From: Coriaria nepalensis
Lineage: Eukaryota; Streptophyta; Magnoliopsida; Cucurbitales; Coriariaceae
Reading direction: 5' to 3'
Assembly (NCBI GenBank): GCA_027186245.1
Contig: CP114500.1
Location: 2,614,001-2,678,000, forward strand
DNA: 64,000 nucleotides
Shown: positions 12,160-26,586 of the stretch, piece after piece
Layout of the letters: the number at the start of each line of letters is the position of its first letter
Numbering within the stretch: the stretch's first letter is position 1
The notes under the pieces: model-generated
What the model saw: the letters and a program-made list of their open reading frames with translations, nothing else
The model's database searches: none
What the model was told of the DNA's origin: nothing
Translations under genes and position numbers: made by a program

Positions 12160-14450
12160 AGCTCTTGTTGAGTAATCCACCTACGTGTGATTCTAAATTT
12201 TATTTTTCCCCCCCTAAATATGGATGGTTTAGTCTTGATGATTATCCAAGTACCTAATTACCTATTTTCAAAATCCGTTTATTTGATTTCATGGTGCTGT
12301 TTATGTCAACATTAGAGTTGATTACAATCAAAATGGTATTATGAATATAGAAGGCCTGGTCTATGTGATTAATAGTATTCAAAAAGATGGATTGATTGAC
12401 CAGATTTCTTGTTTGAGACATTTGAATTAGAGTTTCAGACTATTAATTAAACAAATATCAACGCGACAATGACACACCCCCTTTTAAAATAGAGGCCCTA
12501 CTCCATCCATCTTTTCTTTTCATTCAATGTTGAAGCTTTGTTAGAGGGAAAAAGAAAAATGGTTGAAAAAAGAAATTTGAAATTTGAAAGATATTCTTGT
12601 TTCAAAGCATATAGAGGAGGAACGATGCACAGAGTATATTCGCGTTCATTCTGAAACCAACTTTCGATCCATGTTTCACGTTTGGAGTCACGTGCGATCA
12701 GGAGTGTGTATTGTGGAAGTTGGTAAAACAACCACGTCACGTGACATGGGAGGGAAACTCAGGAGGTAGGTGGTGGACCGTGGTAGCAGTGGATTGAGAT
12801 TTTGAAGGGAAGTGGACATTCTTGTGCGTGCATCTGCTTTAATCTTGGTCGTTTGTATGGATTTAATATTTAAAAATTATTTATATTTAATTCGTATCAA
12901 TACAAAAATTTATATGATTAATATGCAAATTATATAAACTGTAATTGAAACCGGTCAACTTAAGATCGATAACTCGATCTGATTTTTCTGTTCAGACCGA
13001 GTTATCGATCTGTAATGACAAAAATCATGTATATGTCTTTTAAGATTGAGAACTCATTCTGAATTTCCGGTCCAAACCGAGTTATCGGACTAAAAAGTGT
13101 TACCATGTATGTCCTTCTAGGTCTCAGACCAAGTTCGACAACTTGATCTGGATATGGAACTCAGACCGAGTTCTCAGTTTCTGAATTTAAACTCGCTGAC
13201 CTAAATCGGTCAAAAGGGTCGGGTATGAATAGTCATCGTCAATATTCAAAGAAAAAGAGAGAGAATGGTATCGCAATTGTGAAGAAAATAAGAGAGAAAA
13301 ATGAGTCAAATTACGACTCATAAATTAAATATATTTAAATCGAATCAAGTTTTTAAATTTTCTCATCATGTAATACTGTTTAATCTATTAGATTAACATA
13401 AACAACTAAGATTTGCTAACAAGGATATATAAGGATGGAGGATGAAATCTGTTTCATTTTGAAGAGTTGGTCGGGTAAAAAATGGTAGTTTACCATATAA
13501 ATGCTTTAATTTTGATCTTAAACCTTTCTTTGACTTAATGTGCGACATATTTTGATCCTACACAAAAAATGGAACACAATAATAGAAAAGTCTAGCACAA
13601 GTATGTTTGAAGGTGTCTATATTAAACATTATTCTAACTCCAACGTTTGAAATATGGTTTGAAAGTCAAACAAATTTAGGTCAAACTTCATGAAAGTGGG
13701 ATTAATATAAAAGTGTTTAATCAATAGTCACATTTTGTTGAAAGATCATATAAAGAGAAGATGCGGACCTTTTGATAGCATGAAGAGCTGTTAGAAATAA
13801 AACCCCAACTCTCAACGGTAGTTCTCTATAAAAGATCATATATATAATTTATATACGAAGGAAAATAATTTATTGAAATTTGTTTAAAATATTATAATTT
13901 ATATTTAAAATAAAATTATTAAAAAATTAATATATATATAAATTAATCAATTCTTGATTATTTTTTAAATAAAATATCTCGAATTATAAATATATAAATA
14001 TTACATTTATATGAATATATCTCAAATTATAAATAACCACGTCAACTATCTTCAGGAATTTATAAATTAAAAAAAGGGCCACAATAATTTATTATTAAAT
14101 GTAATTTAAGATTTTTTATATTTTCTTAATAATAAAAGGAAGAAAAATATATAATTAAAATTCCCAAATTACCCCCCAAAAATGCCCTGCAAAAAGAGTG
14201 AAAAGTGGGGCAGAAATGAGAATGAGAAAACTTGTCTTACACTGTTCCTAGTTCCCATATAAACATACATATGTAAGTTCGCACCCCCCGGACGCATCAA
14301 TAACGTTAAAAGAAACTACTGCAACGATTTTTCCGAAACCCTTTATTTTCATCTCTTTCGTCAACAAGTGAAAAAAAAAAAAATTAATAAATAAAAAAGT
14401 TGTTTATATAAACAAGTTATAGGCTTTCCTCTTCAATATTTTGGCAGTTG
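12160..14450. other. Intergenic DNA between the Ole e 1-like and PGM genes
   Basis: No gene was recognised. The 3' part of the upstream gene probably ends within the first 200-300 bases. The interval holds the hairpin modules at 12955-13190 and AT-rich DNA after 13850. The last part (14160-14450) should contain the PGM promoter. Confidence 0.4.
12955..13190. repeat. Three related inverted-repeat modules
   Basis: The first module, about 12963-13013, pairs agatcgataactcgatctga with its near-complement 10 bases away, forming a 20-bp stem with one mismatch. Diverged copies follow near 13042-13092 and 13120-13175, keeping the aactc...gagttatc/gagttctc arms. Spacers between the modules share cat(g)tatgtc motifs, so the whole looks like a tandem array of about 80-base hairpin units. 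Confidence 0.6.
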
Positions 14451-14550
14451 AGATTGACGTCTAACTTCTGCTACCTCTTCTATTACCATCTTCATCTTCC
14501 CCGTCCTTCTTCTCTGCATCGGTTTCATCGCTTCTCGTTTATATAAAAAG

Positions 14551-15029
14551 GTACCTATTTTCCTTCCCTTCTTCAATTTTCTCTTCTGCATTTGGGCTTC
14601 TTCGCATAAGCTTTCTGGGTGTGTTGATCGTTCCTTTTATTTGTGATTTTAGCTTATGTTGCGGTCAAGGATTGAAATTTCTTGTTTTTCTATGCTGGGT
14701 CCAGTTTTTTTTTTTTGTTTGGTTTCTGGGAAAATCCTATATGAGGGGTCTATTATGATTTTTTTTTTTTTGGAGCGAGAATTTTCACTTGTTAACCATA
14801 TATATCTTTTGTTCTTTCTGTCGTGCCAGAGCAGACATTTAAGTGGAGATCTGTCATTCTACCTTTATAAATTTCTGGCTCTATGATCTGAAACCTTCAT
14901 TTTATTTGACGATTCAATATTTTTTTTTAAAAATTTGAGGTTAAGTTTAACGCTACTCCAGGTATTCTCAACAGATTTTCTGTGAGTAAGTGTAATCTCT
15001 GTATTTCTGTGAATAAATGTTTTCTTCAG
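14551..15029 (+). other. Intron in the 5' leader of the PGM gene
   Basis: The leader exon ends atataaaaag before gtaccta at 14551. The acceptor tttcttcag ends at 15029, three bases before the start codon. Placing an intron here leaves the coding exon starting with gaaATG. Leader introns are common in plant housekeeping genes. No transcript is available to prove it. Confidence 0.6.
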
Positions 15030-15032
15030 GAA

Positions 15033-16789
15033 ATGGCTTCTGCAGTATTTCACCAATCCATCCGGACTTTTATAAACAATGATCTTCATCAAGACTTGGC
15101 GAGTAATCCCGTGAAATTGAATTCAAAGATTTTCAAGGTAGACATTTCACTCATAAGAGGAAAACCTTTTCAATCAAGTCTTAGGAGGAATGCTGGTTTG
15201 ATTCAAGCCGCCGCTTCTCAAACTTCAGTTTCCGATCCAGTTTCCTCCCCTTCAAATAACAACACCAACAAATCTCGCAAAAAAACTAGTGAGACAGTTT
15301 TTTTTTTTGGGTCTTATTATTATTATAGACCAAATCAAGTATATGCTGTTTTTGTGAAAACATCTTCTAAGTCTTTTTTTTTTAACTCACAGATGAAGCA
15401 GCGTTGATTCTGATTAGGCACGGAGAATCACTGTGGAACGAGAAGAACTTATTCACAGGATGTGTAGATGTGCCTTTGACCAAGAAAGGAGTGGAAGAAG
15501 CCATTGAAGCTGGAAAAAGAATCAGCAATATACCTGTCGACATGATCTATACTTCTTCACTTATTCGTGCTCAGATGACTGCTATGCTTGCCATGACCCA
15601 GCACCGCCGTAAAAAGGTAAAAGAGGGGGGCAAAAAAAAAACATTTTGAGATAATGAAATTGCTTTTCATGTTATGGGTTTTTTATTGCAGGTTCCAATC
15701 ATTATTCACAATGAGAGTGAGCAAGCAAAGGCTTGGAGTCAGGTTTTCAGTGAAGATACTAAGAAGCAATCTATTCCAGTCATAGCTTCTTGGCAACTAA
15801 ATGAAAGAATGTAAAACTTTTATCTATTTCATCATATCATCAATCATCATCTAAGCTTATTCCTTTTATTTTCGGGATCGGCTATAGTTTTCCAAGTTAC
15901 ACGATATTCTCATATATTATCACTTAATCTAAGATCTAGGGTCTTACTTAAAACTTTCATTTATTTATATAATTTTTTTTTTTCGTGTTGATTTTTATGT
16001 ATGGTCTCTTTATGCTATTGATCTCAGGTTATAAATTAATCTTCCTTTTTTTTTTTGGCTATTAGGTATGGTGAGCTACAGGGTCTTAATAAGCAGGAAA
16101 CGGCAGATAGATACGGAAAGGAACAAGTTCATGAATGGCGTAGAAGTTATGACATACCTCCGCCTAATGGAGAGAGCTTGGAAATGTGTGCTGAACGAGC
16201 CGTTGCTTATTTTAAGGACAATGTATGCATGATCTCTTTTCCTTTTTAAAAAAAATAAAAAAATAGAAAGTGTGAATGTAAGTTCTTCATTGTATCTTAT
16301 ATTAACGTTGTTGATTACATTTGATGAATGAAAATGTTGTTCTGCAGATTGAACCTCAACTGCTAACGGGTAAGAACGTGATGATTGCGGCCCATGGAAA
16401 TTCACTGAGGTCTATTATTATGTATCTTGACAAGTTAACATCCCAAGAGGTGAAACCCACAATTTTTTTCAACCTATTTTATGGATCATCTTTTCGCTTC
16501 ATGTAATAACAAGTTTTGACAAGGATTGTTTTGCAGGTTATAAGCCTTGAACTTTCAACTGGAATTCCTATGCTCTATATATTTAAAGAAGGAAAATTCG
16601 TTAGAAGGGGAAGTCCCATCGGACCTTCCGAGGCTGGTGTTTATGCTTATACGCGGGTATGGTTTTCTTCTTTTCTTACTTGATATATTGAAAATTTATG
16701 AGAAAGTAATTTTTCTTTTCTTTGTAACTTGGAATTTGCGGCAGAGTTTAGCTCAATACAGGCAAAAGTTAGATGAGATGGTTCACTAG
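15033..16789 (+). CDS. 2,3-bisphosphoglycerate-dependent phosphoglycerate mutase, chloroplast type
   Basis: Seven exons keep one frame throughout: 15033-15288, 15393-15616, 15692-15810, 16066-16222, 16348-16449, 16537-16656 and 16745-16789, giving 340 residues. The first about 75 residues are rich in Ser, Asn and Arg and poor in acidic residues, as in a plastid transit peptide. The mutase domain begins [20 protein letters not shown]. His95 of the RHG motif is the residue that would be phosphorylated. A second catalytic His, His268, lies in AAHGNSLRS. The enzyme interconverts 3- and 2-phosphoglycerate in glycolysis. Most plant activity comes from the unrelated cofactor-independent enzyme, so this dPGM-type protein may have a specialised plastid role. 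Length and exon pattern fit Arabidopsis At1g22170/At1g78050 (from memory). It converges on the BXL7 gene, with 423 bases between stop codons. Confidence 0.95.
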
Positions 16790-17212
16790 TAAGATTTTGT
16801 TTTATGGTAAACATTAGTTACTAAATTACTGATCTCATATTATGCCTACAATCTGCTTACAGCTCTGCTTAGATCTCATATTATCTGTTACCTTTTTACT
16901 TCAGGGTCTTCAAGCCATTGATCCTACCATAGGAAGCAAATGCAATTTGCCTTTTGAAAATAGTTTTTTGTGTGAAATGTGTTAATACAGTTCTAGTTCT
17001 GTTAATCTAAAGTTGTCTGTTTTGCCTACTTTGTCATAGTTTACATTCAAATCAATGTAATTCTCAATAATTATGAGTATTTTTATTTTTCTCTCCCTTG
17101 CTTTCATTCATCATGACAGGAATAAAGACATGTAAAAAACATAAACATCCCTCATACTGTACTTGTTCAACTCCCAGTTTCTTTCTGACTTGGTTGTCTT
17201 AAAATCAAAGCA

Positions 17213-20200
17213 TCAGAGAGAGAAGTGAATAGGGTGTTCCACCTCGCCCACAATCAAGGAATAAGATCCTTCTTCAACAACCATCAACCCATCTTCATTT
17301 GCTCTACTCAAATGCTCACATGGGTCCACCGCAAATTCCACCTCAGCTTTTTCCCCTCCTTTCAAACTCACACTCTTAAAACCGACCAACTGCTTAATCA
17401 GCCGACTATTGTCCCCTACCTTTTCCGGCCTCACAAACAACAATACCGGATGCTTCCCTTCCATCTCTCCATCATTTCTTACCCCAATTGAGACATTGAG
17501 CATCTTACTCTTACAGTTCCATTCGCCCAACTCTGAGACCAAAAACTGCTTTGACTTCTCTGCAGTTTGAATTGGTCCGAGGTCGATTTGACTACTACTG
17601 AGAGTTGAAAACTCATATACATAGTTTGAGTAGCTTAGCCCATAACCGAATTCGAAAACTTTTGGGCCGGTGTAGAACCGGTAAGTCCGCCCGGGATATC
17701 CTGTTGATGGGGCTGGTCTCATTCTCATGTCCGTCATTGGCACTTTAATGAAATCCTTTGGGTACCAAGTGAGCGGCAATCTCCCTCCTGCATATCAGAA
17801 CGTGAAATCATCAGATTTGAGACCGTGTTAAGATGTAATCATAACAGTTAAAAATATTCGAAAATGTATATCAAGCAGAAAGAATGTTGACCCGGGTTGT
17901 GCTCGCCAAATATGATTTTGGCCAGGGCTTGACCACCTGCCTCGCCAGGATAACCGGCCCACAAGATGCTTCCGATCTTCTCATCAAACTTTGCAAACGA
18001 GATATCAACTGGGCCCCCACCAATAATCACTAAAACAACTGGCATCTTAGCAGCTCTAGCAACACTGGTAATAACTTCAACTTGCTTTCCTGGAAGCTCT
18101 AAATGCACCCTATCCTGCCCTTCCCTTTCTTCACCCTGATCCAATCCCATAAACAACACCACACGACCGGCCTCTTTCACGATCCGCACAGCCTCATCGA
18201 CCGAAGAAGAAGTGCAGTTGACAAAATCACAACCCGGATGGTAGATTGTGTTCTTGACGTAGCTTTGTAGACTCTGCAATGGAGAGATGGACTTGCAAGG
18301 AATTCCAGCATAGTTTCCTAAGAGTGTTTGATAGATCTTGGCATTCGGGCCTACAACAGCAAGAGAAGAGGTTTTGGATTTGGAAAATGGAAGGAGCTTC
18401 TTAGAGTTTTTTAGAAGGACTATGCCATTCAGAGCAGCCTCAAGAGCTAGTTGTTGGTGGTGTTGTGAGCAAGCCCGGTTCGGGCCGATTTCGCCGTAAC
18501 GGAGCTTTGACGGGTTGCCATCAAATAAGCCCAATCTCATTCTGATGGAGAATAGGTTGTGCAGAGCTCTGTCTACTTGAGAAATGGATACTTTTCCCTG
18601 CTGCACTGCTGATTTAGTGTGATTTTTCAAGAATAACCCACAGTTTACGTCCATGCCTACAAAATTGTTACAAAAACAAATTAAAACAAATAAATAAAAG
18701 ACGAACTGTCTGGACCATTGTGCACGCTGCAGGCCCACTTAAGATGGGCCTGAAGCGTGACTTTTTCTTTCCCTTTTTACCAAAAGCGTGCAACTAACAA
18801 TCAAAATAAAAATATAAAATGGACATATATTATTTTATTTATTAAATTACGAAAATAATATATAAATCATATTTATACAATAATTGCTCTTATATAATAT
18901 AATGTACCGGCATTAAGCGAAGCAGCAACTAAATCTTCAGGAGTTTTAGTGTAATTCTGGAAATTCTGTGTCGTGTAAAGAGCATCACAGTCAGAGGTGA
19001 TGTACCTGATTAATTCCCAACCAGTAACAGAAAATAATTAATGAAGCTAATAGATTAATTAATTTTAATTTTAATTAAATAATAATAAAAAGATTTAAGT
19101 AAATAGTAATTACCCATGAAAAGACCAGTCTTTTCTGGCGGTTTTAGACAAGAAGTCAAAATTGGTACAACTTGGGATCCCATTGACACTGTTGTAAGCA
19201 CACATTATCCCACTGGCTTTGCCTTCCTTAACGCAACTCTCAAACGATGGCTGATACGTGTCTGCCAAGTCTTGCTTGCTTACCTAAATAAACAATTAAT
19301 TATTTAAACTTTTTTCTTTTTTTTCCAAAAGATAAAATAATATTAAATATAATAAAATTAGTCTATTTCACCTAAATCAAAGAGAATCTAATCTATAAGG
19401 CATATAAGCTATGATTTTGAACTACACTACAAAAGGAAAACAGCAAAAAGCAAAGAAAAAGGGAAAAAGGAACAATAGTCAATAAGACATTACTGACCTT
19501 AGCATCAAAATGGAAGCGATCAACACCATTCCAGTTTTCCAGATCATAAGCTGTAAAATGCTTACAGCAAGCCGAAGCTTGAAGACCACCTCGCTTCTGA
19601 AGCTTCTCCCCTCCAATGGAATCCCCTTGAACTCCTCTCACAAACGCCACTGCGTACTTTCTCGTCACCAATGGATCTTCGCCAGGTGTCTCCTGCCCTC
19701 TTCCCCATCTCGGATCTCTAAATATGTTTATATTCGGAGCCCAGAATGTCATCCCCTTCGCTTGCCCTGCATTGTATATCGCCCTCGCTTCAATCCCAAT
19801 AACCTTCAAAAGAAAAAGAAGGGGGAACAAGTTTTAAAAAAATGATGTTTTGGCGAGTTGGCTCAGTGATCGGACTCACCTGACCGATTCGGTACCAGAG
19901 GTTCTGGTCGAAGGTTGCGGCGGTGAGGATGACTTGGGGGAAGCTGGTGGCGGCCGGAATGGTTCCCGGGAGGATGATGCCCAAGCCGGTGTTAGCGACA
20001 CCATGTAAGGCTTCAGACCACCACTCGTAGGCCGGGATACCGAGTCGTGGGATCGGAGGGACGGTGTTAACGAGTTGGTCGACTTTCTCGTCCAATGTGA
20101 GGCGGGAGACGAGGTCTCTGACTCGTTTGCTGATGGGTAAGGAGGTTCGGCAAAATGGGTAGGAGCTGGTTTTTGGGTCGGACGAGTCACATGCGAATGG

Positions 20201-20296
20201 AGGCTGAGTTGACTCGGCGTGGAGGAAGAGGATAAGGTAAAGAAAAGTTATGGGACGAAGATTTTGGAGCTTCATTGAAGTCATGTTATGGGACAT
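17213..20296 (-). CDS. BXL7: GH3 beta-D-xylosidase, BXL7-like
   Basis: Six minus-strand exons are intact: 20296-19880, 19803-19498, 19283-19114, 19005-18908, 18656-17892 and 17787-17213, giving 776 residues (Arabidopsis BXL proteins are close to 770). An N-terminal hydrophobic segment ([13 protein letters not shown]) is a signal peptide, so the protein should act in the cell wall. The start at 20296 is the first ATG. ATGs at 20284 and 20275 keep the signal peptide and are also possible. The GH3 N-terminal barrel has [25 protein letters not shown] read in two blocks, KHFTAYD, and YITSDCDAL, whose first Asp (303) is the nucleophile. The C-terminal domain has LLKN, VVGPNA and EREGQDR (about 507-513), followed by a fibronectin III-like end. 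The enzyme releases xylose, and in some relatives arabinose, from wall polysaccharides. The BXL6/7 subgroup is chosen by similarity recalled from memory. Confidence 0.93.
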
Positions 20297-20299
20297 TAA

Positions 20300-21460
20300 A
20301 GAGGCAGTGAGGGACAGACAGTGATACTCATACTTATAGCCTATAAAGGCAAAGAAACTCTAATATATAGATATATTGTTTTTCTTTTTCTTAAAGACCA
20401 ATTATAAAGAAGGAAAAAGTGAGGATTAATGCTTATTTACAAAAAGTCCCCTAATTTGTTTAATAAAGTGTAAATAACCCCTACAGTTAGTAAAATATGA
20501 TAAGAATTTAGTGGGAGGGGGGAGGGAAATAAAAAGAAAATAATATGGGTAGTATTAGATTTTAACAAGAACGCATTGACATAATATGTCAAATAGAATG
20601 TTACCTAAAAAGAAAAATTAAAATGAAATTTTATGCAAAGAGTAAAAAAAAAAAACATTTTGCTAACGAAGAGAATTCCACGTAATAATCATTCATGAGT
20701 TAGAAGAAAAAAAATGGATTGAAAGATAAAGGACTGAATAGTATTTTTGTTAAAATACAAGGGTTATTAACACCATTAACAAAAGGTAGGTGTCTTTTAA
20801 AAGAATTTTGAAAATATAGCTTGTTTTAGCAACCACTTAGAACTTAGAAGTAGAAGGAGATTACTAATCATTTATAATCTATCATAATATTCGATTGAAA
20901 TGCATAAAATTTTGTTACTATTTTAAATGTAAAATTTAAGACCTTGATATATATTTTTCTCATAAAGTTAAAATAGAACAATATTTCATTAAGTTGAAAT
21001 ATTGTTGCAGTTTCACTTTCGATGCTAAAATAATCTATGTTTTCAAGTTTACTCATTTAAATTAGATAATAGATGTGACATTTCAATTTCAATTTAAGTT
21101 GGATAAAATAACTAGAAAGGAAACTCGATCTATTACTTCAGAAGCTAAGATAAAGATCACACAGATGAATAAAAATAATCGTATGAGAATTTAAATTTAT
21201 TACAAAAAACAAAAACAAAAAAAGTGAGTTTGCTTTGTCATCAAGAAAAAACAAAACACGTGCAAGAGGTTAGATTCAGCTTTTAGAACCCTCACAGCCG
21301 TACGCTGGATTTTTAATTGGATCACGATTAGAACTCTAATCCTACTAGAAGACTACTTACCATAAATCAAACGCGAACCTTAAGCTGTTTCACAGGCTCC
21401 CTAATTCTCTTGTATGTGATCATCATCATCATCTTCTTTTCTTCACTACGATCAATCACT
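20300..21460. other. Intergenic DNA: BXL7 promoter side and Agenet upstream region
   Basis: The two genes are divergent. A tataag motif sits near 20335 on the minus strand, a plausible BXL7 TATA box. The remainder is AT-rich without recognisable genes. A cacgtg core occurs near 21258. Confidence 0.4.
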
Positions 21461-21461
21461 A

Positions 21462-21875
21462 ATGGATTTCTGTAAAGGCGATCGCGTAGAAGTTTGTAGC
21501 AAGGAACAAGGTTTCGAGGGCTCGCATTTTGCCGCAACGGTAATCACACAGCTCGCCAACATGTTCTACGTCGTCCAGCATGTTGACTTGGTCGAGGAGG
21601 AGGATGAATCCAAGCGGTTGATCGAGGTTGTCGGGAGCGACGAGGTCCGTCCAATGCCGCCAACCCCACCTAAAAAGTTTGGTTATTATCCGTCTCAAAG
21701 GGTCGATGCCTGGGATAAGGACGCCTGGTGGGTCGGGAAGATTTCCGGAAATAAAGGGTCAGATTATAGTGTTTACTTCGAGGGCTGTGGCGAGGAGCTT
21801 GTTTACCCTTTAGATAGGCTTAGGGTACACTTGGATTGGATGAACGGGAAGTGGGTTTCTTTGCTTAGTAATTAA
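21462..21875 (+). CDS. Small double-Agenet (plant Tudor-like) domain protein
   Basis: A single-exon frame encodes 137 residues. The first Agenet domain spans about residues 3-63 (FCKGDRVEVCSKEQGFEGSH, then VVQHVDLVEEEDESKRLIEVV) and the second spans about 70-130 (YPSQRVDAWDKDAWWVGKIS, then YFEGCGEELVYPLDRLRVHLDW). Agenet pairs are Royal-family folds that in plants bind histone tails or RNA. They are usually joined to a C-terminal DUF724 or other region, which is missing here. It may therefore be a free-standing small Agenet protein or a truncated DUF724 gene. The frame is clean, the start codon follows a leader without long AT runs, and a decayed copy lies at 25115-24758. Its partners are unknown. 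Confidence 0.8.
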   Translation: MDFCKGDRVEVCSKEQGFEGSHFAATVITQLANMFYVVQHVDLVEEEDESKRLIEVVGSDEVRPMPPTPPKKFGYYPSQRVDAWDKDAWWVGKISGNKGSDYSVYFEGCGEELVYPLDRLRVHLDWMNGKWVSLLSN

Positions 21876-22391
21876 ACCTTGTTGCGCTCTTAATTTAATA
21901 ATTTAAAAGCAGGGACAATAGTTGGAATAGGTTTGAGTTGTAATCTTTTAAGTAGAAAAAATGTTTATTTTCTAAAAAATAAGCGCAATTTTCTTATTAA
22001 ATATCTAAAACTGCTTATTTTATACAAAATACATATGCTATCTATTTAGAAGCAACACAACTATGAGAATGTGATTCGTTTTTTAAGTTTATATATATAT
22101 GATACATATAATAATTTGAATCACTCGTATTTTACCGCATTTTAGTCAATTTACAAACCCATGTTTCAAAAATGTTGATTTGGGAACCATGACAAAATAT
22201 TTCGTTCAACATCATTAGAATACTGAACACATAATTCATGTTTGCTTAATCATTAAAGGAAACCATGTCTAACCACGAACAAAATCGATGCGAGAATCCG
22301 GTACAAAATCTATTCTCAACTTCTTCGACTAAGGGCAATAACAAAAAAAGAAAAAAGAAAGAGCAACAAGTTAATAACAAATCTAAGTTGA

Positions 22392-23414
<1,023 letters not shown>

Positions 23415-23429
23415 TTTCTCAAAGAAAGA

Positions 23430-23490
23430 GGCAAACCCTAGAAGTTCTGAAAGCCTTATATTTTGTTTCGGCACCTTCTTATATATTTGG
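23430..23490 (-). promoter_or_regulatory. Telo-box and TATA region of eL43 copy A
   Basis: On the minus strand, ctagggtttgcc (23441-23430) lies just before the start codon and a ttatatat-type TATA box lies near 23487-23479. AAACCCTA telo-boxes near the transcription start are a known feature of plant ribosomal protein genes. Confidence 0.65.
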
Positions 23491-23834
23491 GCTGTTGGGC
23501 TGGACAACTCTAACCTTCGGGCCTATGTTGTAAATTACTTCTGATAAATAATTGTTAGCCGAAATAAGGCCCAAGGTAATTTTTTTAAATATGCCTCTTT
23601 AAATAATTTATTTTCAAATTATATAATATAATATATAATAAAAATTGAATCTAAGTATATATTTATATCACGTATATATTTTTTACTTTGTAGAACATGG
23701 TAATTTTATCATCAAATTTTTTAAAATACTATTATTTTATATTTTATAATAATTTTTTAAAATACTACTATTTCATAATAAATTAATATTTTAATTAAAT
23801 CTTATCATAATTTTATTTTTAGTAAAAGGTTAAC

Positions 23835-24075
23835 TATGATAGCCATCCCTTTTTCCGAGAATGACTGAATTCACTACTACTATGCTGCCATCTATGTATA
23901 ACTTCATGACATCTCCTTCTACTAGCTTACTCAATCTAAGAATATGTTAAGTACTTCTTCAATTCTTCAAAAGTCGTATCACATTTCTCTATCCAGCTCA
24001 ACTTCGTATTCCCTTTTAGAGCCTTAAAGAAGAGCAAGCATTTGTCAATAGGTCGGCATTGGTACGTATCCACTT
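23835..24075 (-). mobile_element. Gypsy-type retrotransposon relic, RT/RNase H junction
   Basis: Minus-strand frames give DRPIDKCLLFFKALKG, then SWIEKCDTTFEELKKYLT, and after a stop and a frameshift LSKLVEGDVMKLYIDGS. These match the stretch between reverse transcriptase and RNase H in Ty3/Gypsy polyproteins (K-x-FFxxLK, ... F-x-x-LKxYL, LSKPxxGxxLxLYL). Only this fragment is recognisable, and DNA from 24075 to 24340 may be more of the same element. Confidence 0.6.
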
Positions 24076-24570
24076 TGCTCCAATCTCATTATTACGTAGC
24101 ATAATAGTTCAGCCAGGCAGGTCGACACACCTCCTTCCACGATCCTCAAATAAAACATCTAAAACTAGATTGTCCGACTAGGCCTGGCATCATCGAGCCT
24201 AGCAAACTTAGTTGACGCTTCAAATCTTTGATCTCCCTTATTCATGAATAAGTCTTACCTCGCCCGACCTCATAGTTCCTGCTCGGAATGCCTAGCTTTA
24301 CCTTCTTCTTCGACTTAGGCTGCGCAAGGTCAGCAATTGCTCTCAATAATAGAAAATAACTTTGTGCACTATTTTTATTCCTAATAATAATATGTATTTT
24401 CACTTTAGCGTATATATTTAATAATTATTTTCATATTTTATTATATTTTGGTACTCGTTTAACAATTATTTTCAAGTTTAAAAATATAAAAATACGTTTT
24501 AAAATACAAAAAAGAGTTTTTAATTCAAGCTTATTGCGAAAAAAGACAGAATTGTGGAGGCGGGCGTTAA

Positions 24571-24655
24571 GAGAGAGGTTTATTACTTTCTTTCGCAGAA
24601 AGAAGCACACAAATGGCAAAGTGCAAACCCTGGAAGGGAAGTTCTAAAGCTGTAG
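24571..24655 (-). pseudogene. Truncated third copy of the eL43 5' end
   Basis: Reading the minus strand, the segment has gctttagaacttc, cagggtttgc, tctgcgaaa and then aaacctctctct. This is the same order as the leader, telo-box, start codon region and intron 1 start of the two intact eL43 genes. The start codon itself is lost and no exon 2-4 sequence follows, so this is a remnant. Confidence 0.6.
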
Positions 24656-24757
24656 AAAGTTTATTACAAGATATTCTGGTTGCAAGAGACTAATAAGGAA
24701 AACGAATGAAGATCATAATCTGCGTCTTAATTAATAAGATCACTAATGCCAAGAAAC

Positions 24758-25115
24758 TCACATGTTGATCATCCAATCTAAGTGAAACCTAAGCCTATCC
24801 AAAGGGTGAACAAGTTCCTCCCCCACAACCCTCAAAGTAAGCATAATAATCCGGCCTTTCTGTCCAGAAATCTTCCTGACCCACCATCCGTCATCATCCC
24901 ATGCGTCGACCTTTGGAAACGAAAAATAATCGAACTTTTTCGATGCGGTCGACAGCATTGGAAGAACCTCATCGCTCGCAACAACCTCGATCAACCGCTT
25001 GGACTCATCCTCGTCCTCGATCAAGTTGTCGTACTGGACGACGTAGGATTTGTTGATGAGCCGGCCTTACTCCTTGCTGCAAACTTTTATGCAATTTGCC
25101 TTTATAAAATACCAT
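24758..25115 (-). pseudogene. Decayed copy of the Agenet-domain gene
   Basis: Compared with 21462-21875, the copy keeps the start (ATG..TTTATAAAGGC), then has a one-base frameshift, an in-frame TAA after GTTTGCAGCAAGGAG and a deletion of about 36 bases. The later part still reads DEDESKRLIEVVASDEVLPM and KVDAWDDDGWWVRKISGQKG. A further pair of compensating frameshifts precedes GEELVHPLDRLRFHLDW. The lesions rule out a normal product, although a shorter frame from 25024 remains open. Confidence 0.85.
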
Positions 25116-25439
25116 TCCTTATTGTCGTAGAGAGTTAAAAGAAGAAGATAGAAATATTAGAGAATTAGGGAGGCTGCGAGAAAAGGGTGTGTTTAAATTT
25201 CTAACTAAATTTTAATTTAATAATATAAATAGATGAAAATTTAATTCTATAATAATAAATTCAATATTTTTCAGTTAAATCCACATTTTTTGTAATAAAT
25301 ATTTTAATATATGATATTTAATAATAATAATAATTTTTTTTGTTATTTAAACAGACCCATCAAGTTCGGTTAACCGAAGGTTTAGGCTTTCGCTTGATTC
25401 CATACAACAAGGGGCCATATTGTCCAGCCCAACTCTCCA

Positions 25440-25500
25440 ACTATATAAGAAAGTGACGAAATGAAATACTCGAGCTACTTCGGTACTTCTAGGGTTTGCC
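25440..25500 (+). promoter_or_regulatory. TATA box and telo-box of eL43 copy B
   Basis: The sequence ctatataagaa at 25441-25451 and the telo-box ctagggtttgcc at 25489-25500 sit 82 and 34 bases before the start codon, in the same arrangement as copy A. Confidence 0.65.
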
Positions 25501-25522
25501 GTTTGTCCTCTTGTCTGCGAAA

Positions 25523-26586
<1,064 letters not shown>

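Noticed and set aside
21628..21813. Second frame inside the Agenet gene
   Set aside because: A shadow of the real coding frame, with no start context and no homology.
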